Shown piece by piece: positions 1 through 8,384 of a stretch of DNA of 26,401 bases (its first letter is position 1; each line of letters begins with the position of its first letter). The notes under the pieces were generated by a model. It had not been told where the DNA came from. It did no database searches and saw only the letters and a list, made by a program, of their open reading frames with translations. The stretch is from an uncultured Clostridium sp. (GTDB lineage: Bacteria > Bacillota > Clostridia > TANB77 > CAG-508): positions 1 through 26,401 of the forward strand of contig USFW01000026.1 of assembly GCA_900553985.1 (NCBI GenBank), given 5' to 3'. The position numbers and the translations under genes were made by a program.

Positions 1-132
1 AGGAATGCTCACGGTACTTGAAGTATGAAAGGGTCTGAGTGAGAGAGGCTCATGAGAAAACCTTACCAATTCTTTCTGAATGCAATAAGTAGTCAAAATA
101 CAAAAAAATTATAATTATCAACTAGTTTCAGC
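1..132 (+). ncRNA. 3' part of a candidate structured RNA whose 5' part lies at the right end of the window
   Basis: Non-coding. Positions 1-12 are identical to the last 12 bases of the window. If the ends are joined, this stretch forms the 3' arm of a long rod. Positions 109-132 pair with 26305-26328 (20 Watson-Crick pairs, 3 G-U wobbles, 1 mismatch), 102-107 with 26330-26335, 65-73 with 26367-26375, 61-63 with 26377-26379, and 49-53 with 26387-26391. Inside this, 8-12 (CTCAC) pairs with 39-43 (GTGAG), and 15-17 with 23-25 makes a small hairpin. The wobbles are G-U only when read on the plus strand (C-A on the other), so a plus-strand RNA of about 217 nt is favoured. I do not recognise the family. 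Joining the ends, or two copies of one family at the two ends, is an inference. Confidence 0.5.
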
Positions 133-167
133 GGCTAATTTAAAACCATTATATCAAAATTAGTAAA

Positions 168-1100
168 TTAATGAGAAAATTTTTCGATTATATCTTTTGA
201 AGTTATCTTAAAATATTTCATTAGCTCAATAGCATCACCTGATTTTCCAAACTCATCATTTATTCCCATTCTCACCAATTTCTTAGGATAACTATCAGTC
301 AACACTTCAGATATAGCTGAGCCCAATCCTCCAATTATACTATGGTCTTCTATTGAAATTAATTTGCTAGTTTCTTTTGCACATTTAACCACTAATTCTT
401 TATCTATTGGTTTTATTGTATGGATATCTACAACCCTAATATTAATACCTATTTTTTCTAATTCTTCTTTTGCTTTTATAGCCTCTATAACTGTAACTCC
501 TGTTGCAAAAACTGTTCCATCTTTTCCTTCACCTATTTGAATTCCTTTTCCTATTTCAAAACATTGATTTTTATCATAAATTACTGGTGTTGCTAATCTT
601 CCTAATCTTAAGTATACAGGTCCTTCTATTTTAGATATTTCTTCAACTGCCCATTTAGTTTCTGTATCATCTGATGTTGAGATAACTGTCATATTAGGTA
701 AAGTCCTCATTAAAGAGATATCTTCTATCATTTGATGTGTTGCTCCATCTTCTCCTACTGTTATACCACTATGTGTTGCACATATTTTTACATTTAGCTT
801 TGGATAACATACACTAGCACGAATTTGGTCATATGCCCTTCCTGCTGCAAATGCTGCAAATGTACTAGCATATGCTATTTTTCCACAAGTTGCTAACCCT
901 GCTGCTGTTCCTATCATATTACTTTCTGCTATTCCCATATTGAAAAACCTTTCTGGAAATTTTTTAGCGAATATATTAGTTTTAGTTGCACCTGATAAGT
1001 CTGCATCTAATACTACTACATCTTGATTTTTTTCTCCTAAATTTTCTAAAGCTTCTCCATAACTTTGTCTAGTTGCTTTTTTTTCTTTATTTTCTAACAT
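168..1100 (-). CDS. Transketolase, C-terminal subunit (split type)
   Basis: This is the C-terminal half of transketolase as a separate 310-residue protein. It holds the pyrimidine-binding domain (about residues 1-170, with the catalytic-glutamate motif NMGIAESNM and the loop HSGITVGEDGATHQ) and the C-terminal transketolase domain (about 180-310). Full enzymes exchange two-carbon units in the pentose phosphate pathway with thiamine diphosphate, and the split form needs a separate N-terminal subunit. The ATG at 1100 is chosen because AAGGTG lies 6 bases before it. A longer reading frame opens with GTG at 1115 but would absorb that ribosome binding site. The partner N-terminal gene, usually directly upstream, is absent; a sugar kinase gene occupies that place. 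Confidence 0.9.
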   Translation of the reverse strand: MLENKEKKATRQSYGEALENLGEKNQDVVVLDADLSGATKTNIFAKKFPERFFNMGIAESNMIGTAAGLATCGKIAYASTFAAFAAGRAYDQIRASVCYPKLNVKICATHSGITVGEDGATHQMIEDISLMRTLPNMTVISTSDDTETKWAVEEISKIEGPVYLRLGRLATPVIYDKNQCFEIGKGIQIGEGKDGTVFATGVTVIEAIKAKEELEKIGINIRVVDIHTIKPIDKELVVKCAKETSKLISIEDHSIIGGLGSAISEVLTDSYPKKLVRMGINDEFGKSGDAIELMKYFKITSKDIIEKFSH

Positions 1101-1180
1101 AATTTCACCTTGCACAATATATTGATTTGTTAAATTTATATATTATGCTTTCCTTTCTTCTTTATATATAAATGGTAGTT

Positions 1181-2086
1181 CTATAACAATGTTGAACCTA
1201 TTAATCCAGCATCATTTCCAAGGATTGCTGTTTGTATTATTATTTCTTTTCTTTGATTAAATAATAAGCTATTATTTAATATTTTTTCTTTTAATTTATT
1301 CATAAATATTTCTTCATAAAATACAAAACTTCCCCCTATTACTACTGCTTCTGACTCAAATATATTGATTAAATTTGAAATTCCTATACTTAAATTATCT
1401 ATATACTCTTCAATAACCTTATTTATTTTATTAAAATTTTCACTTCCTTGAGGATTTCTTCTTATTATATCTAATAAATCTTTTCCACTAGTTTTTTCGT
1501 CCAAATTTAATACATTTCTTAAATTATCTTTAAAAGCTTTCATTGATGCATACTTCTCAAAACATCCTTTTTTTCCACAATTACATTGTAAACCATTTTT
1601 TTGAATTATCATATGTCCAAACTCACAACCTGGTAATTCTCCTACTTCTAGTAATTTATTATTTATAATTATTGCTCCACCAATTCCTGTTCCCAGAGTC
1701 AAGAAAATTCCACTATTATATTCCCTTAATGCTCCATATATATTTTCTGCTATTGCTGCACATTTAGTATCATTCTTTATTTTAATTGGAATATTAATAT
1801 TTTCTTTTAATTTGTCTAATAATGGATAATTCTTAAGCTCTAAATTTACAGATTTTAAAATTACCCCATTCTCTATTGTTCCTGGTACTGCTATTCCAAT
1901 TGATGTGATTTTATATTTTTCTTGTAACATTTTTGTTTTCTCAATTATGTATTCTTCTATTGTCTTTTTTATATTCTTTTTTTCTGTTTTTGTTATTCTT
2001 TTTTCAAATTTTTCTATAACTTTACCATTGTTATCTACTGCTCCTATTGCAATATGACTTCCTCCTAGGTCTACTCCTATTTTCAT
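1181..2086 (-). CDS. ROK-family sugar kinase (glucokinase-like)
   Basis: A 301-residue ROK kinase that should phosphorylate a hexose with ATP in the cytoplasm. The N-terminal phosphate loop DLGGSH is at residues 6-11, the catalytic-base region KNDTKCA around 104-110 (Asp106), and the second phosphate motif GTGIGGA near 132-138. The zinc site is formed by His158 (EFGHM) and the CNCGKKGC cluster at 168-175. No N-terminal helix-turn-helix is present, so it is a kinase rather than a ROK repressor. The substrate (glucose, N-acetylmannosamine, fructose) cannot be fixed from sequence. It is followed after about 80 bases by the transketolase subunit, so the two may be co-transcribed as a sugar-phosphate unit. 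The start has a GAAAGGAAG ribosome site. Confidence 0.88.
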   Translation of the reverse strand: MKIGVDLGGSHIAIGAVDNNGKVIEKFEKRITKTEKKNIKKTIEEYIIEKTKMLQEKYKITSIGIAVPGTIENGVILKSVNLELKNYPLLDKLKENINIPIKIKNDTKCAAIAENIYGALREYNSGIFLTLGTGIGGAIIINNKLLEVGELPGCEFGHMIIQKNGLQCNCGKKGCFEKYASMKAFKDNLRNVLNLDEKTSGKDLLDIIRRNPQGSENFNKINKVIEEYIDNLSIGISNLINIFESEAVVIGGSFVFYEEIFMNKLKEKILNNSLLFNQRKEIIIQTAILGNDAGLIGSTLL

Positions 2087-2330
2087 TTTTTCTTCCTTTC
2101 GTTTTAAACTTTAAATTCAATATATAATTTTAAAATATATTTTTTATTAAATCTTTTCTTTTTAATTACTATATTTTTTAATGCATAATTTATAAAAATT
2201 GCTTGTTATCTAATTTTTTCTTATAAAACTTTAATTAGTTTTAACTTACAAAAAATATATAATACTTTAAACTAAAAGTCAATTTTTATAAATAAGTTCT
2301 CTTCTAAGTTTTTAATCATTATAAAATATA

Positions 2331-2364
2331 AAAGAAGCTAAGGAAAATCCCCTAACTTCTTTTA
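2331..2364 (-). terminator. Hairpin terminator of the pilus operon
   Basis: On the minus strand an AAGAAGTTAGG arm pairs with CCTTAGCTTCTT (one bulge, one G-U) and is followed by TTTATATTTTAT. The hairpin begins inside the pilC stop codon. It fits a factor-independent terminator for the leftward pilus operon. Confidence 0.65.
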
Positions 2365-3717
2365 TACTCCATATGCATCGAATAAGAAATTTCCCATGTA
2401 TACTTGTATTACTGGTACTAATACTACTACAACGAAGAATATTAATACAACACCTACAATTGCATACACAACTTGTGGTAATGTTTTCATTATTTTTGTC
2501 ATAATATTGTCTATATCTATTTGCATATATTCTACTAATTTTTCCATCATTTCTGTTAAGTCTGTTTGCATTCCTATTTTTAACATCTCTGTAATCATTG
2601 GTTTTGCTAATCCTGATTTTTCAAATGGTTCTATCCATGAACCTCCTGCTAAAATATTACTTACTGATGTTTCTATCATTGATAGCATAACTAAATTTTT
2701 TATAACATTTTTACTTACTTCTATTGATTCTTGAATTCTCATTCCATTTTTCAAGTTTAATAACATTGCTTTTAAAAATCTTGAGAAGTCTAATGCAAAT
2801 ATTAATTCTCCAAATATTGGCATTTTATATTTAAAGTAATGAAAATTATATTTTCCTTTTGGAGTATTTATATAGAAAAATACTGCTCCAACTATTGCTA
2901 AAACTGCAAATGTTGGTATATACCAATACTGTATTAATTTATTTACTACTCCTGAGAACCACATAGTTACTGGTGGTAATGTTGCATCACTACCTACTTG
3001 GTCAAATACACCTTGTATTGCAGGTACTGCAACTAATGTTCCTACAAATAGCATTACTAATAACAAACTAAATTGTACTATATTAGGTATTAAAATAGAT
3101 TTCAGTTTCTTATTTAAAGACGCAGATTCATCTAAATATTCAACTGCTTGTTTTAAAGAATTTGTAAGTGAACCAGACAATTCTCCAACCTTTATCATGT
3201 TTATATATATATATGGAAATACATTTGAATAGTATTCCATAGTTGTATACATATTATCTCCAGCTTCTACACCTGCTAATATATCTTCTAATATTCCTTT
3301 TAAAGATACATTTTCTGTACTTTTAATTATTGTTGATAATGCATGTATATTATTGAAGTTTGCTTTTTTCAATAAATAAAAGTTTTGTGTAAATATAACT
3401 AAATCTCTTGGAGTTATTTTTTCAGTTTGAGCTAAATACAAATTTAATTTTTCTTTTGTTGATAGTTGTTTTGGTTTTGCAGTTCCCAAATTTGTTGTAT
3501 TTATATTTTTCATTATATCTTCTGTTTCATTTATGTTTTTCTTTTTCTTTACTTGAGTAGTCTGTATTGTACTTGCATATCGTACTTGTTCCACATTTAT
3601 TGGGACTAAATTATTGTCTTTTAGTTTCTTTAATAATTCATTTCTACTTGGTGAATCTACTTTATTTTTTACTACAACTCCACTTTTGGTCATTGCTTTA
3701 TATACATAGGTTGGCAT
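2362..3717 (-). CDS. pilC: Type IV pilus platform protein PilC (GspF family)
   Basis: A 451-residue polytopic inner-membrane protein of the PilC/GspF family, the platform on which PilB and PilT act during pilus assembly and retraction. The N-terminus (residues 1-45, starting MPTYVYKAMTKSG) is the typical small alpha-beta domain that opens PilC proteins. A low-complexity linker follows (about 50-90), then two GspF domains. Hydrophobic segments lie near 210-235, 262-284 and at the C-terminus (about 412-440). It is the last gene of the operon, directly after pilT with 23 bases between, and has a strong AAAGGAGG site 5 bases before its ATG. The gene ends in a hairpin terminator. Length is slightly above the usual 400 because of the linker. 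Confidence 0.92.
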   Translation of the reverse strand: MPTYVYKAMTKSGVVVKNKVDSPSRNELLKKLKDNNLVPINVEQVRYASTIQTTQVKKKKNINETEDIMKNINTTNLGTAKPKQLSTKEKLNLYLAQTEKITPRDLVIFTQNFYLLKKANFNNIHALSTIIKSTENVSLKGILEDILAGVEAGDNMYTTMEYYSNVFPYIYINMIKVGELSGSLTNSLKQAVEYLDESASLNKKLKSILIPNIVQFSLLLVMLFVGTLVAVPAIQGVFDQVGSDATLPPVTMWFSGVVNKLIQYWYIPTFAVLAIVGAVFFYINTPKGKYNFHYFKYKMPIFGELIFALDFSRFLKAMLLNLKNGMRIQESIEVSKNVIKNLVMLSMIETSVSNILAGGSWIEPFEKSGLAKPMITEMLKIGMQTDLTEMMEKLVEYMQIDIDNIMTKIMKTLPQVVYAIVGVVLIFFVVVVLVPVIQVYMGNFLFDAYGV

Positions 3718-3740
3718 TTTTACCTCCTTTATTAATTATT

Positions 3741-4844
3741 TTACATTCTTGTATCTCTTCTTATTTTTAATTGCATAATTGTTCTATTTAAAATTTCAAT
3801 ATTCTTTTCTTCTATTTGAGCTTTAGCTTGTTCTAAAGTTATTTTATCTTCTACAAATAATTTTGCTAAAGAATTTATTAAACCTATACTCCCCTTTTCT
3901 AAATTACTTTGTATTGCATCTTCTATTTCAGAAACACTCAATTTTTCTTTTCTTATTACACCTGCTACGATATTATCAACTACCATTACTTCTGGTACTA
4001 GTACTAATTTATCATTTGTTCCTGGTAAAAGCCTTTGTGATACAACTAATTTTAATAATGCTGATAATAGATATTTTATTGTTCCTTGGTCTCTTACTTC
4101 ATAAAAACTTATCATTCTGTCTATTGTTTCTGCACAAGATTTTGTATGTAAAGTTCCTATAACTAAATGTCCAGACTCTGCCATTTCTATTGCGGCTTCC
4201 ATTGTAACTTTGTCACGGATTTCTCCTATTACTAATATATCACAGTCTTCTCTTAATGAGTTTTGAACACCTTCACTGAATGTTAATGCATCTTTTCCTT
4301 TTCCAACTTCTTTTTGAACTATTAAAGATTTTTTTGAGTGATGTTTATATTCTATCGGATTTTCTAATGTTAATATTTTTTTATTTTGATTTTCATTTAT
4401 ATAGTCAATTAAAGAATTTAAAGTTGTACTTTTTCCAGAGTTAGTCTTCCCTGTTACTAGAATTAACCCTTGAGGTTGATATGTCATTCTTCTAACAATA
4501 TCAGGAACTCCTAATGATTCATATGGTGGTAATTCATTTTTTATAAGTCTTAATGTGCAAAGTGGCACATCATCTGATAACGAAATATTTACCCTTAAAC
4601 GAATTTTTTTATATTCATATGATGTATCTAATTTTCTTGTTTTTTGAAATATATCATCTTCATTAATATTTCCTCTTACTAAATAATCATACATTTCATT
4701 CATATCATCTGGTGTCAATATATCCATTTCTTCTATTGGTAATAATTTTCTCCTTATCCTCAATATTGGTTTATTTCCACATATTAAATGTACGTCTGAT
4801 GCATCTTTTTCTATTGCTTCATCTAAAATTTTATCCATATTCAT
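3741..4844 (-). CDS. pilT: Type IV pilus retraction ATPase PilT
   Basis: A 367-residue AAA-type ATPase of the PilT family, which powers pilus depolymerisation and twitching or gliding. The N-terminal PAS-like domain (residues 1-110, with the ASDVHL motif of PilT) precedes the ATPase core. The Walker A motif TGKTNSGKST is at 131-140, an Asp-box region follows (LENPIEY), the Walker B region is ILVIGEIRD near 203-211, and the His-box is HLVIGTLHT near 226. The Walker A loop reads GKTNSGK rather than the common GPTGSGK. It lies between pilB and pilC. An AGGGGG site precedes the chosen ATG; a second ATG two codons on is possible. The absence of the CxxC pair of PilB and the position after pilB support PilT rather than a second extension motor. 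Confidence 0.92.
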   Translation of the reverse strand: MNMDKILDEAIEKDASDVHLICGNKPILRIRRKLLPIEEMDILTPDDMNEMYDYLVRGNINEDDIFQKTRKLDTSYEYKKIRLRVNISLSDDVPLCTLRLIKNELPPYESLGVPDIVRRMTYQPQGLILVTGKTNSGKSTTLNSLIDYINENQNKKILTLENPIEYKHHSKKSLIVQKEVGKGKDALTFSEGVQNSLREDCDILVIGEIRDKVTMEAAIEMAESGHLVIGTLHTKSCAETIDRMISFYEVRDQGTIKYLLSALLKLVVSQRLLPGTNDKLVLVPEVMVVDNIVAGVIRKEKLSVSEIEDAIQSNLEKGSIGLINSLAKLFVEDKITLEQAKAQIEEKNIEILNRTIMQLKIRRDTRM

Positions 4845-4873
4845 AATAATTTTTCCCCCTAAAATGTTTACTA

Positions 4874-6505
4874 TTAAAAGAATAATAATTTTTTGTTAAG
4901 TTCTTCTAGTGTTGTTTCTCCTTTTATTACTTTTTTAAGTCCGTCAACAACTAATGGTCTATAATTTTCTTCTAATGCTTTTTTTCTTATTTCCATACTA
5001 GAACCACCGCTTACTATTAATTCTTTTATTTCATCTGTAATATTTAGTATTTCAAAAACTCCTATTCTTCCTACATATCCTGCACCATTACAATCATCAC
5101 ATCCTACTGCATCATATGTTTTTGCATTTGATAAATCTATTTCATCTCCATATTTTGCAAATATCTTTTCTATAATTGTTTTTTCTTCTTCTGTAAATTC
5201 TCTTTCTTTTCTACATTTTGGGCAAATTCTTCTAACTAGTCTTTGTGAAATTGCTGTTGCTAATGTACTTGCTATATCATAATCAGATATTCCTATTTTT
5301 CTTAATCTGTTTATAACTTCTATACTATCAATTGTGTGTATTGTTGATAAAACGTAATGTCCTGTTTGTCCTGCTTGTATAGCTATTTCAGCTGTTTCCT
5401 TATCACGAATTTCTCCAACTAGAATTATATCAGGGTCTTGTCTTAAAACTGTTCTCAATGCTCCTGCAAATGTTGATTTCTCATCTATTTCTATTTGATT
5501 TAATCCTGGTATACGAATTTCTACTGGATCTTCAATTGTCGTAATATTTATTTCTGGTCTATTTAAGTAATCTATTATACTATATAAAGATGTTGTTTTA
5601 CCTTCTCCTGTTGGAGCTGCAACTATCGTTACACTGTTCTTTTTATTAATACTTTTATCAAATTCTTCTTTTGCTCCATAAAATCCTAAATCAAATATAC
5701 TTTTTATGTTGGCATTCTTTTTTAATAATCTTAAAACAAATTTCTCTCCATATACATTTGGTTGTGATGAAGAACGAATATTATAATCTGGATAATCTAA
5801 AATTCTTCCGTCTTGTGATTCTTGTTTTTCTAAGTGCATGTTTGAAATTGCCTTAAGTCTATTAGTTAATTGAGATTGTTTAGATTTGTCTAATCTTGCA
5901 ACAGTATATAATTCTCCATCTATTCTGTATCTTACTCTTACTTCATCTTCCATTGGTTCAATGTGAATATCACTGGCTCTTTTCTCCATTCCTGTTTTTA
6001 GTATACTGTCAACTACATTTACTATTGTTACTCCTTCATCTGAAATTTCACTAGTTACTGTTCCTTCTAAAGATTTTAACATTAAATCTATTTCTTTTTC
6101 AAAAGTAATATATGGCTCCATTACAAGACCTTTATTTATACACAACAATCTTATTGTTTCCATTTTCTTTTTATTGCTGGTGTTTGGAAAGCAGACTTTT
6201 ATCTTTCCATTATCGATTTCAAATGGAATTGCCATATTCTTTTTTAATACATCTAATGATAAATAGTCTGTTATATTAATTTTAATTATATTTTTTGTTA
6301 AAACAATTCCTTTTTCACCTGTAATATTTCCTATTTCCTTTATTAAAATCTTTGGGTCACATGCATTTAATTCATATAAGCAATCTCCAATTTTTTTATT
6401 TGGGTTTTCTTTTTGATATTCCAAAGCATTTTCTATATCTTTTTCAGTTACAATTCCTTTTTTTACAAGTTCAACTCCTATTGGTTGTCTTCTTTTTAAT
6501 TCCAT
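4874..6505 (-). CDS. pilB: Type IV pilus assembly ATPase PilB (GspE family)
   Basis: A 543-residue GspE/PilB ATPase that drives pilus extension from the cytoplasmic face of the membrane. An N-terminal type II secretion E-domain (about residues 1-140) precedes the ATPase core. Walker A is APTGEGKTT (297-305), the Asp box IEDPVEI is near 324, Walker B is DPDIILVGEIRD (357-368) and the His box is STIHT near 387. A CPKC pair near 432 and a CDDC pair near 468 form the tetracysteine zinc site that separates PilB from PilT. The start has GAAGGTAG upstream. It lies 86 bases after the minor pilin-like gene and 29 bases before pilT. Confidence 0.93.
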   Translation of the reverse strand: MELKRRQPIGVELVKKGIVTEKDIENALEYQKENPNKKIGDCLYELNACDPKILIKEIGNITGEKGIVLTKNIIKINITDYLSLDVLKKNMAIPFEIDNGKIKVCFPNTSNKKKMETIRLLCINKGLVMEPYITFEKEIDLMLKSLEGTVTSEISDEGVTIVNVVDSILKTGMEKRASDIHIEPMEDEVRVRYRIDGELYTVARLDKSKQSQLTNRLKAISNMHLEKQESQDGRILDYPDYNIRSSSQPNVYGEKFVLRLLKKNANIKSIFDLGFYGAKEEFDKSINKKNSVTIVAAPTGEGKTTSLYSIIDYLNRPEINITTIEDPVEIRIPGLNQIEIDEKSTFAGALRTVLRQDPDIILVGEIRDKETAEIAIQAGQTGHYVLSTIHTIDSIEVINRLRKIGISDYDIASTLATAISQRLVRRICPKCRKEREFTEEEKTIIEKIFAKYGDEIDLSNAKTYDAVGCDDCNGAGYVGRIGVFEILNITDEIKELIVSGGSSMEIRKKALEENYRPLVVDGLKKVIKGETTLEELNKKLLFF

Positions 6506-6591
6506 AAAACTACCTTCTTTCGTGTTCTTTTATTATATTATACTATATTTTTTTGAAGTTTTTATGTTTTTTTTGAAATTACATAAATTTA

Positions 6592-7038
6592 CTATTTTTT
6601 TAAAGTATATGTTGTTGTTTTATCTAGATTTTCTGCAGCAATTCTAACAGTAATATTGGTTTTCCCATTATTCTCTTCTTTCTGAAATTCACATTCTTCT
6701 ATATTTGTAGCTATTTTGGTATTTCCAATATATATTCCTTTATTTTGTTTAATAAAAGTATATTGATTTCCACTAGAAAATACTATAAAAGATATTTCAT
6801 TTTCTGTCCCCTGATCTTTTACTTGCATTTCAATAATGGTATTTCCTGGTTTGTTTACTTCTTCTGTAAAATAGGCATTAAATTTTGTATATTGTTTGTT
6901 TATATCATTATTACTTGAAGAAATATCAATATTTTTATAAAAAAACCCTGTTAATATACCTATAATCGTAACTGCTAATAGCATTGCTATTATATATACA
7001 GTTGTTGATATTACTGTGACACCTCTTTCAGATTTCAT
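6592..7038 (-). CDS. Minor pilin-like protein with class III leader (second of two)
   Basis: A 148-residue protein with a short basic leader MKSERG followed by VTVIS and a hydrophobic helix (about residues 7-31), the pattern cut by prepilin peptidase after Gly6. The rest is a soluble, mostly beta-type domain. Position 5 of the mature protein is Ser, not the Glu found in classical pilins. Its place beside another leader-bearing protein and before pilB suggests a minor pilin or priming pseudopilin. It is separated from the preceding pilin-like gene by one base, so the two are probably translationally coupled. Assignment to a specific minor pilin (PilV, PilW, PilX) is not possible from sequence. 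Confidence 0.72.
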   Translation of the reverse strand: MKSERGVTVISTTVYIIAMLLAVTIIGILTGFFYKNIDISSSNNDINKQYTKFNAYFTEEVNKPGNTIIEMQVKDQGTENEISFIVFSSGNQYTFIKQNKGIYIGNTKIATNIEECEFQKEENNGKTNITVRIAAENLDKTTTYTLKK

Positions 7039-7039
7039 A

Positions 7040-7444
7040 TTAATTCTCCTTTGATAAAACTGTTGATAATTCTACTTTTTTATCTTCTTTTCCACTTTTA
7101 TATGATATCTCAACAGTTACTTTTTTTACTAGTCCAGGCTCTTTACCTTGTCCTTTATTTTCTTCTAAATCTGCATAGTCTATAACTTTTATTGTTTTAT
7201 AATATGGTGTATCATCTATATATCCACTTGTTTGTTTACTCTCTAAAGTTTCAAAATCTTCTGCTTTTAACTTTTCTATTTCTGATATTGCATAATTAGT
7301 CGCTTCTGTTTTCCTTTCTATATCTTTTGAACTTTGATTTATACCATATATTAAACTTGTAATTAATCCTATAAATAATGCTAATATTATAACTGATATT
7401 GTAATATCAATTCCTGTTGCACCTTTTTCATTTTTTAACTTCAT
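7040..7444 (-). CDS. Minor pilin-like protein with class III leader (first of two)
   Basis: A 134-residue protein with leader MKLKNEKG, then ATGID and a hydrophobic helix (about 9-33), consistent with prepilin peptidase cleavage after Gly8. Asp sits at mature position 5, the position that is normally Glu and helps pilin docking, making this the only pilin here with an acidic residue there. The C-terminal part contains a KTIKVIDYADLEENK segment and a predicted beta region. The layout resembles PilV-type minor pilins, which often carry an ISEIEKLK-like stretch after the helix, as here. It follows the peptidase gene and is coupled to the next minor pilin gene. Ribosome site AAGGAAAGG. Confidence 0.72.
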   Translation of the reverse strand: MKLKNEKGATGIDITISVIILALFIGLITSLIYGINQSSKDIERKTEATNYAISEIEKLKAEDFETLESKQTSGYIDDTPYYKTIKVIDYADLEENKGQGKEPGLVKKVTVEISYKSGKEDKKVELSTVLSKEN

Positions 7445-7459
7445 TATACTTTCCTTTCC

Positions 7460-8275
7460 TTAGACAAGAAATTTATAATATGCTAATACAAAAATTAAAT
7501 TTATTATGTTTGCTACTCCTAAGTAAAAACCTATACTTATTTTTTGTGCTATATGTTCATCTTTCTTTCTGTTTTTGTTTACTAAATTTTTTATTTTAGT
7601 TAATAAAATTGTAAATGCTATTGCTAAAGCCACTAATATAATTGTATTTATAGTAACACATTCTCCTGTAAAAATGCACATTGTTAACACTGTTAATATT
7701 ATTCCATTTATGTAACTATTCTTAGCATATCTTTTTAATGTTATTGTATCTAATATTAATATCAATATATAGAATATTAAATATATAATATATCTATATA
7801 TACTAGCATGTTCTATTACACATAGATATACTATATACATTATAGATATTATAATCCCATATATGGTTACTGATTTTTCTATTCTTCTATATTCTTTATC
7901 AATTCCAGACATTAAAAATATAAAACACAAATAAAGTGCCATGAATGCACCTTCAGCAATTGGTATTAAGTTTAAGCTTTCAACTTTTACATTCATTAAA
8001 TATGAAATTACTACAAAAGAAATACCTGATAGTAATTCTATGATAAAATATCTTGGTCTTATTTTTTCTTTGCAATATCTACATTTTGCTCCTAAAAATA
8101 TATAGCTAAAAACTGGAATCAAATCTAGAAAACCTAGTTTATGATTACAATTTGGACAATATGAATGTGTATGTGTTATATCTTGTCTTTTTGGTATTCT
8201 ATGAACTGCTAATGTGTAGAAGCTTCCAAAAACTGTTCCCATTATGAATATTATTATATATAGTAATGTATCCAT
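7460..8275 (-). CDS. pilD: Prepilin leader peptidase (PilD family), second catalytic motif altered
   Basis: A 271-residue polytopic membrane aspartyl protease that should cut leaders of the pilins encoded on both sides and methylate their new N-termini. The N-terminal domain shows GSFYTLAVHRIP (residues 17-28) and two CxxC pairs, CPNC (40-43) and CRYC (65-68), which bind zinc in PilD. The first catalytic Asp is Asp126 in SGIDKEYRRI. The usual second motif GxGDxK is not present; the nearest candidate is Asp176 in ILILDTITLKRY. The C-terminal KISIGFYLG resembles the family's IPFGPFL segment. Either Asp176 serves as the second aspartate or activity is reduced. A GGAG ribosome site precedes the ATG. 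Confidence 0.85.
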   Translation of the reverse strand: MDTLLYIIIFIMGTVFGSFYTLAVHRIPKRQDITHTHSYCPNCNHKLGFLDLIPVFSYIFLGAKCRYCKEKIRPRYFIIELLSGISFVVISYLMNVKVESLNLIPIAEGAFMALYLCFIFLMSGIDKEYRRIEKSVTIYGIIISIMYIVYLCVIEHASIYRYIIYLIFYILILILDTITLKRYAKNSYINGIILTVLTMCIFTGECVTINTIILVALAIAFTILLTKIKNLVNKNRKKDEHIAQKISIGFYLGVANIINLIFVLAYYKFLV

Positions 8276-8343
8276 TTTTTCTCCTTATCTATTTTTGCTA
8301 TGAATTAATTATTATGCAAATCTTTATATTGATTTATAAATTT

Positions 8344-8372
8344 AGCCATACACACTTAGTGTGCGTATGGCT
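8344..8372. other. Hairpin between the second pilin and pilD
   Basis: AGCCATAC and ACAC (344-355) pair with GTGT and GTATGGCT (359-372) around a TTA loop, with a GC bulge. The T-rich flank is on the plus-strand side, so it is a good terminator only for rightward transcription. For the leftward pilus transcript it lacks a strong U-run and more likely acts as a partial attenuator or an mRNA-stabilising end for the pilin segment. Confidence 0.6.
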
Positions 8373-8384
8373 TTATTTTATTTT

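Noticed and set aside
2396..2734. Plus-strand open frames inside pilus and penicillin-binding protein genes
   Set aside because: They are antisense shadows in AT-rich genes, without ribosome sites or family features.
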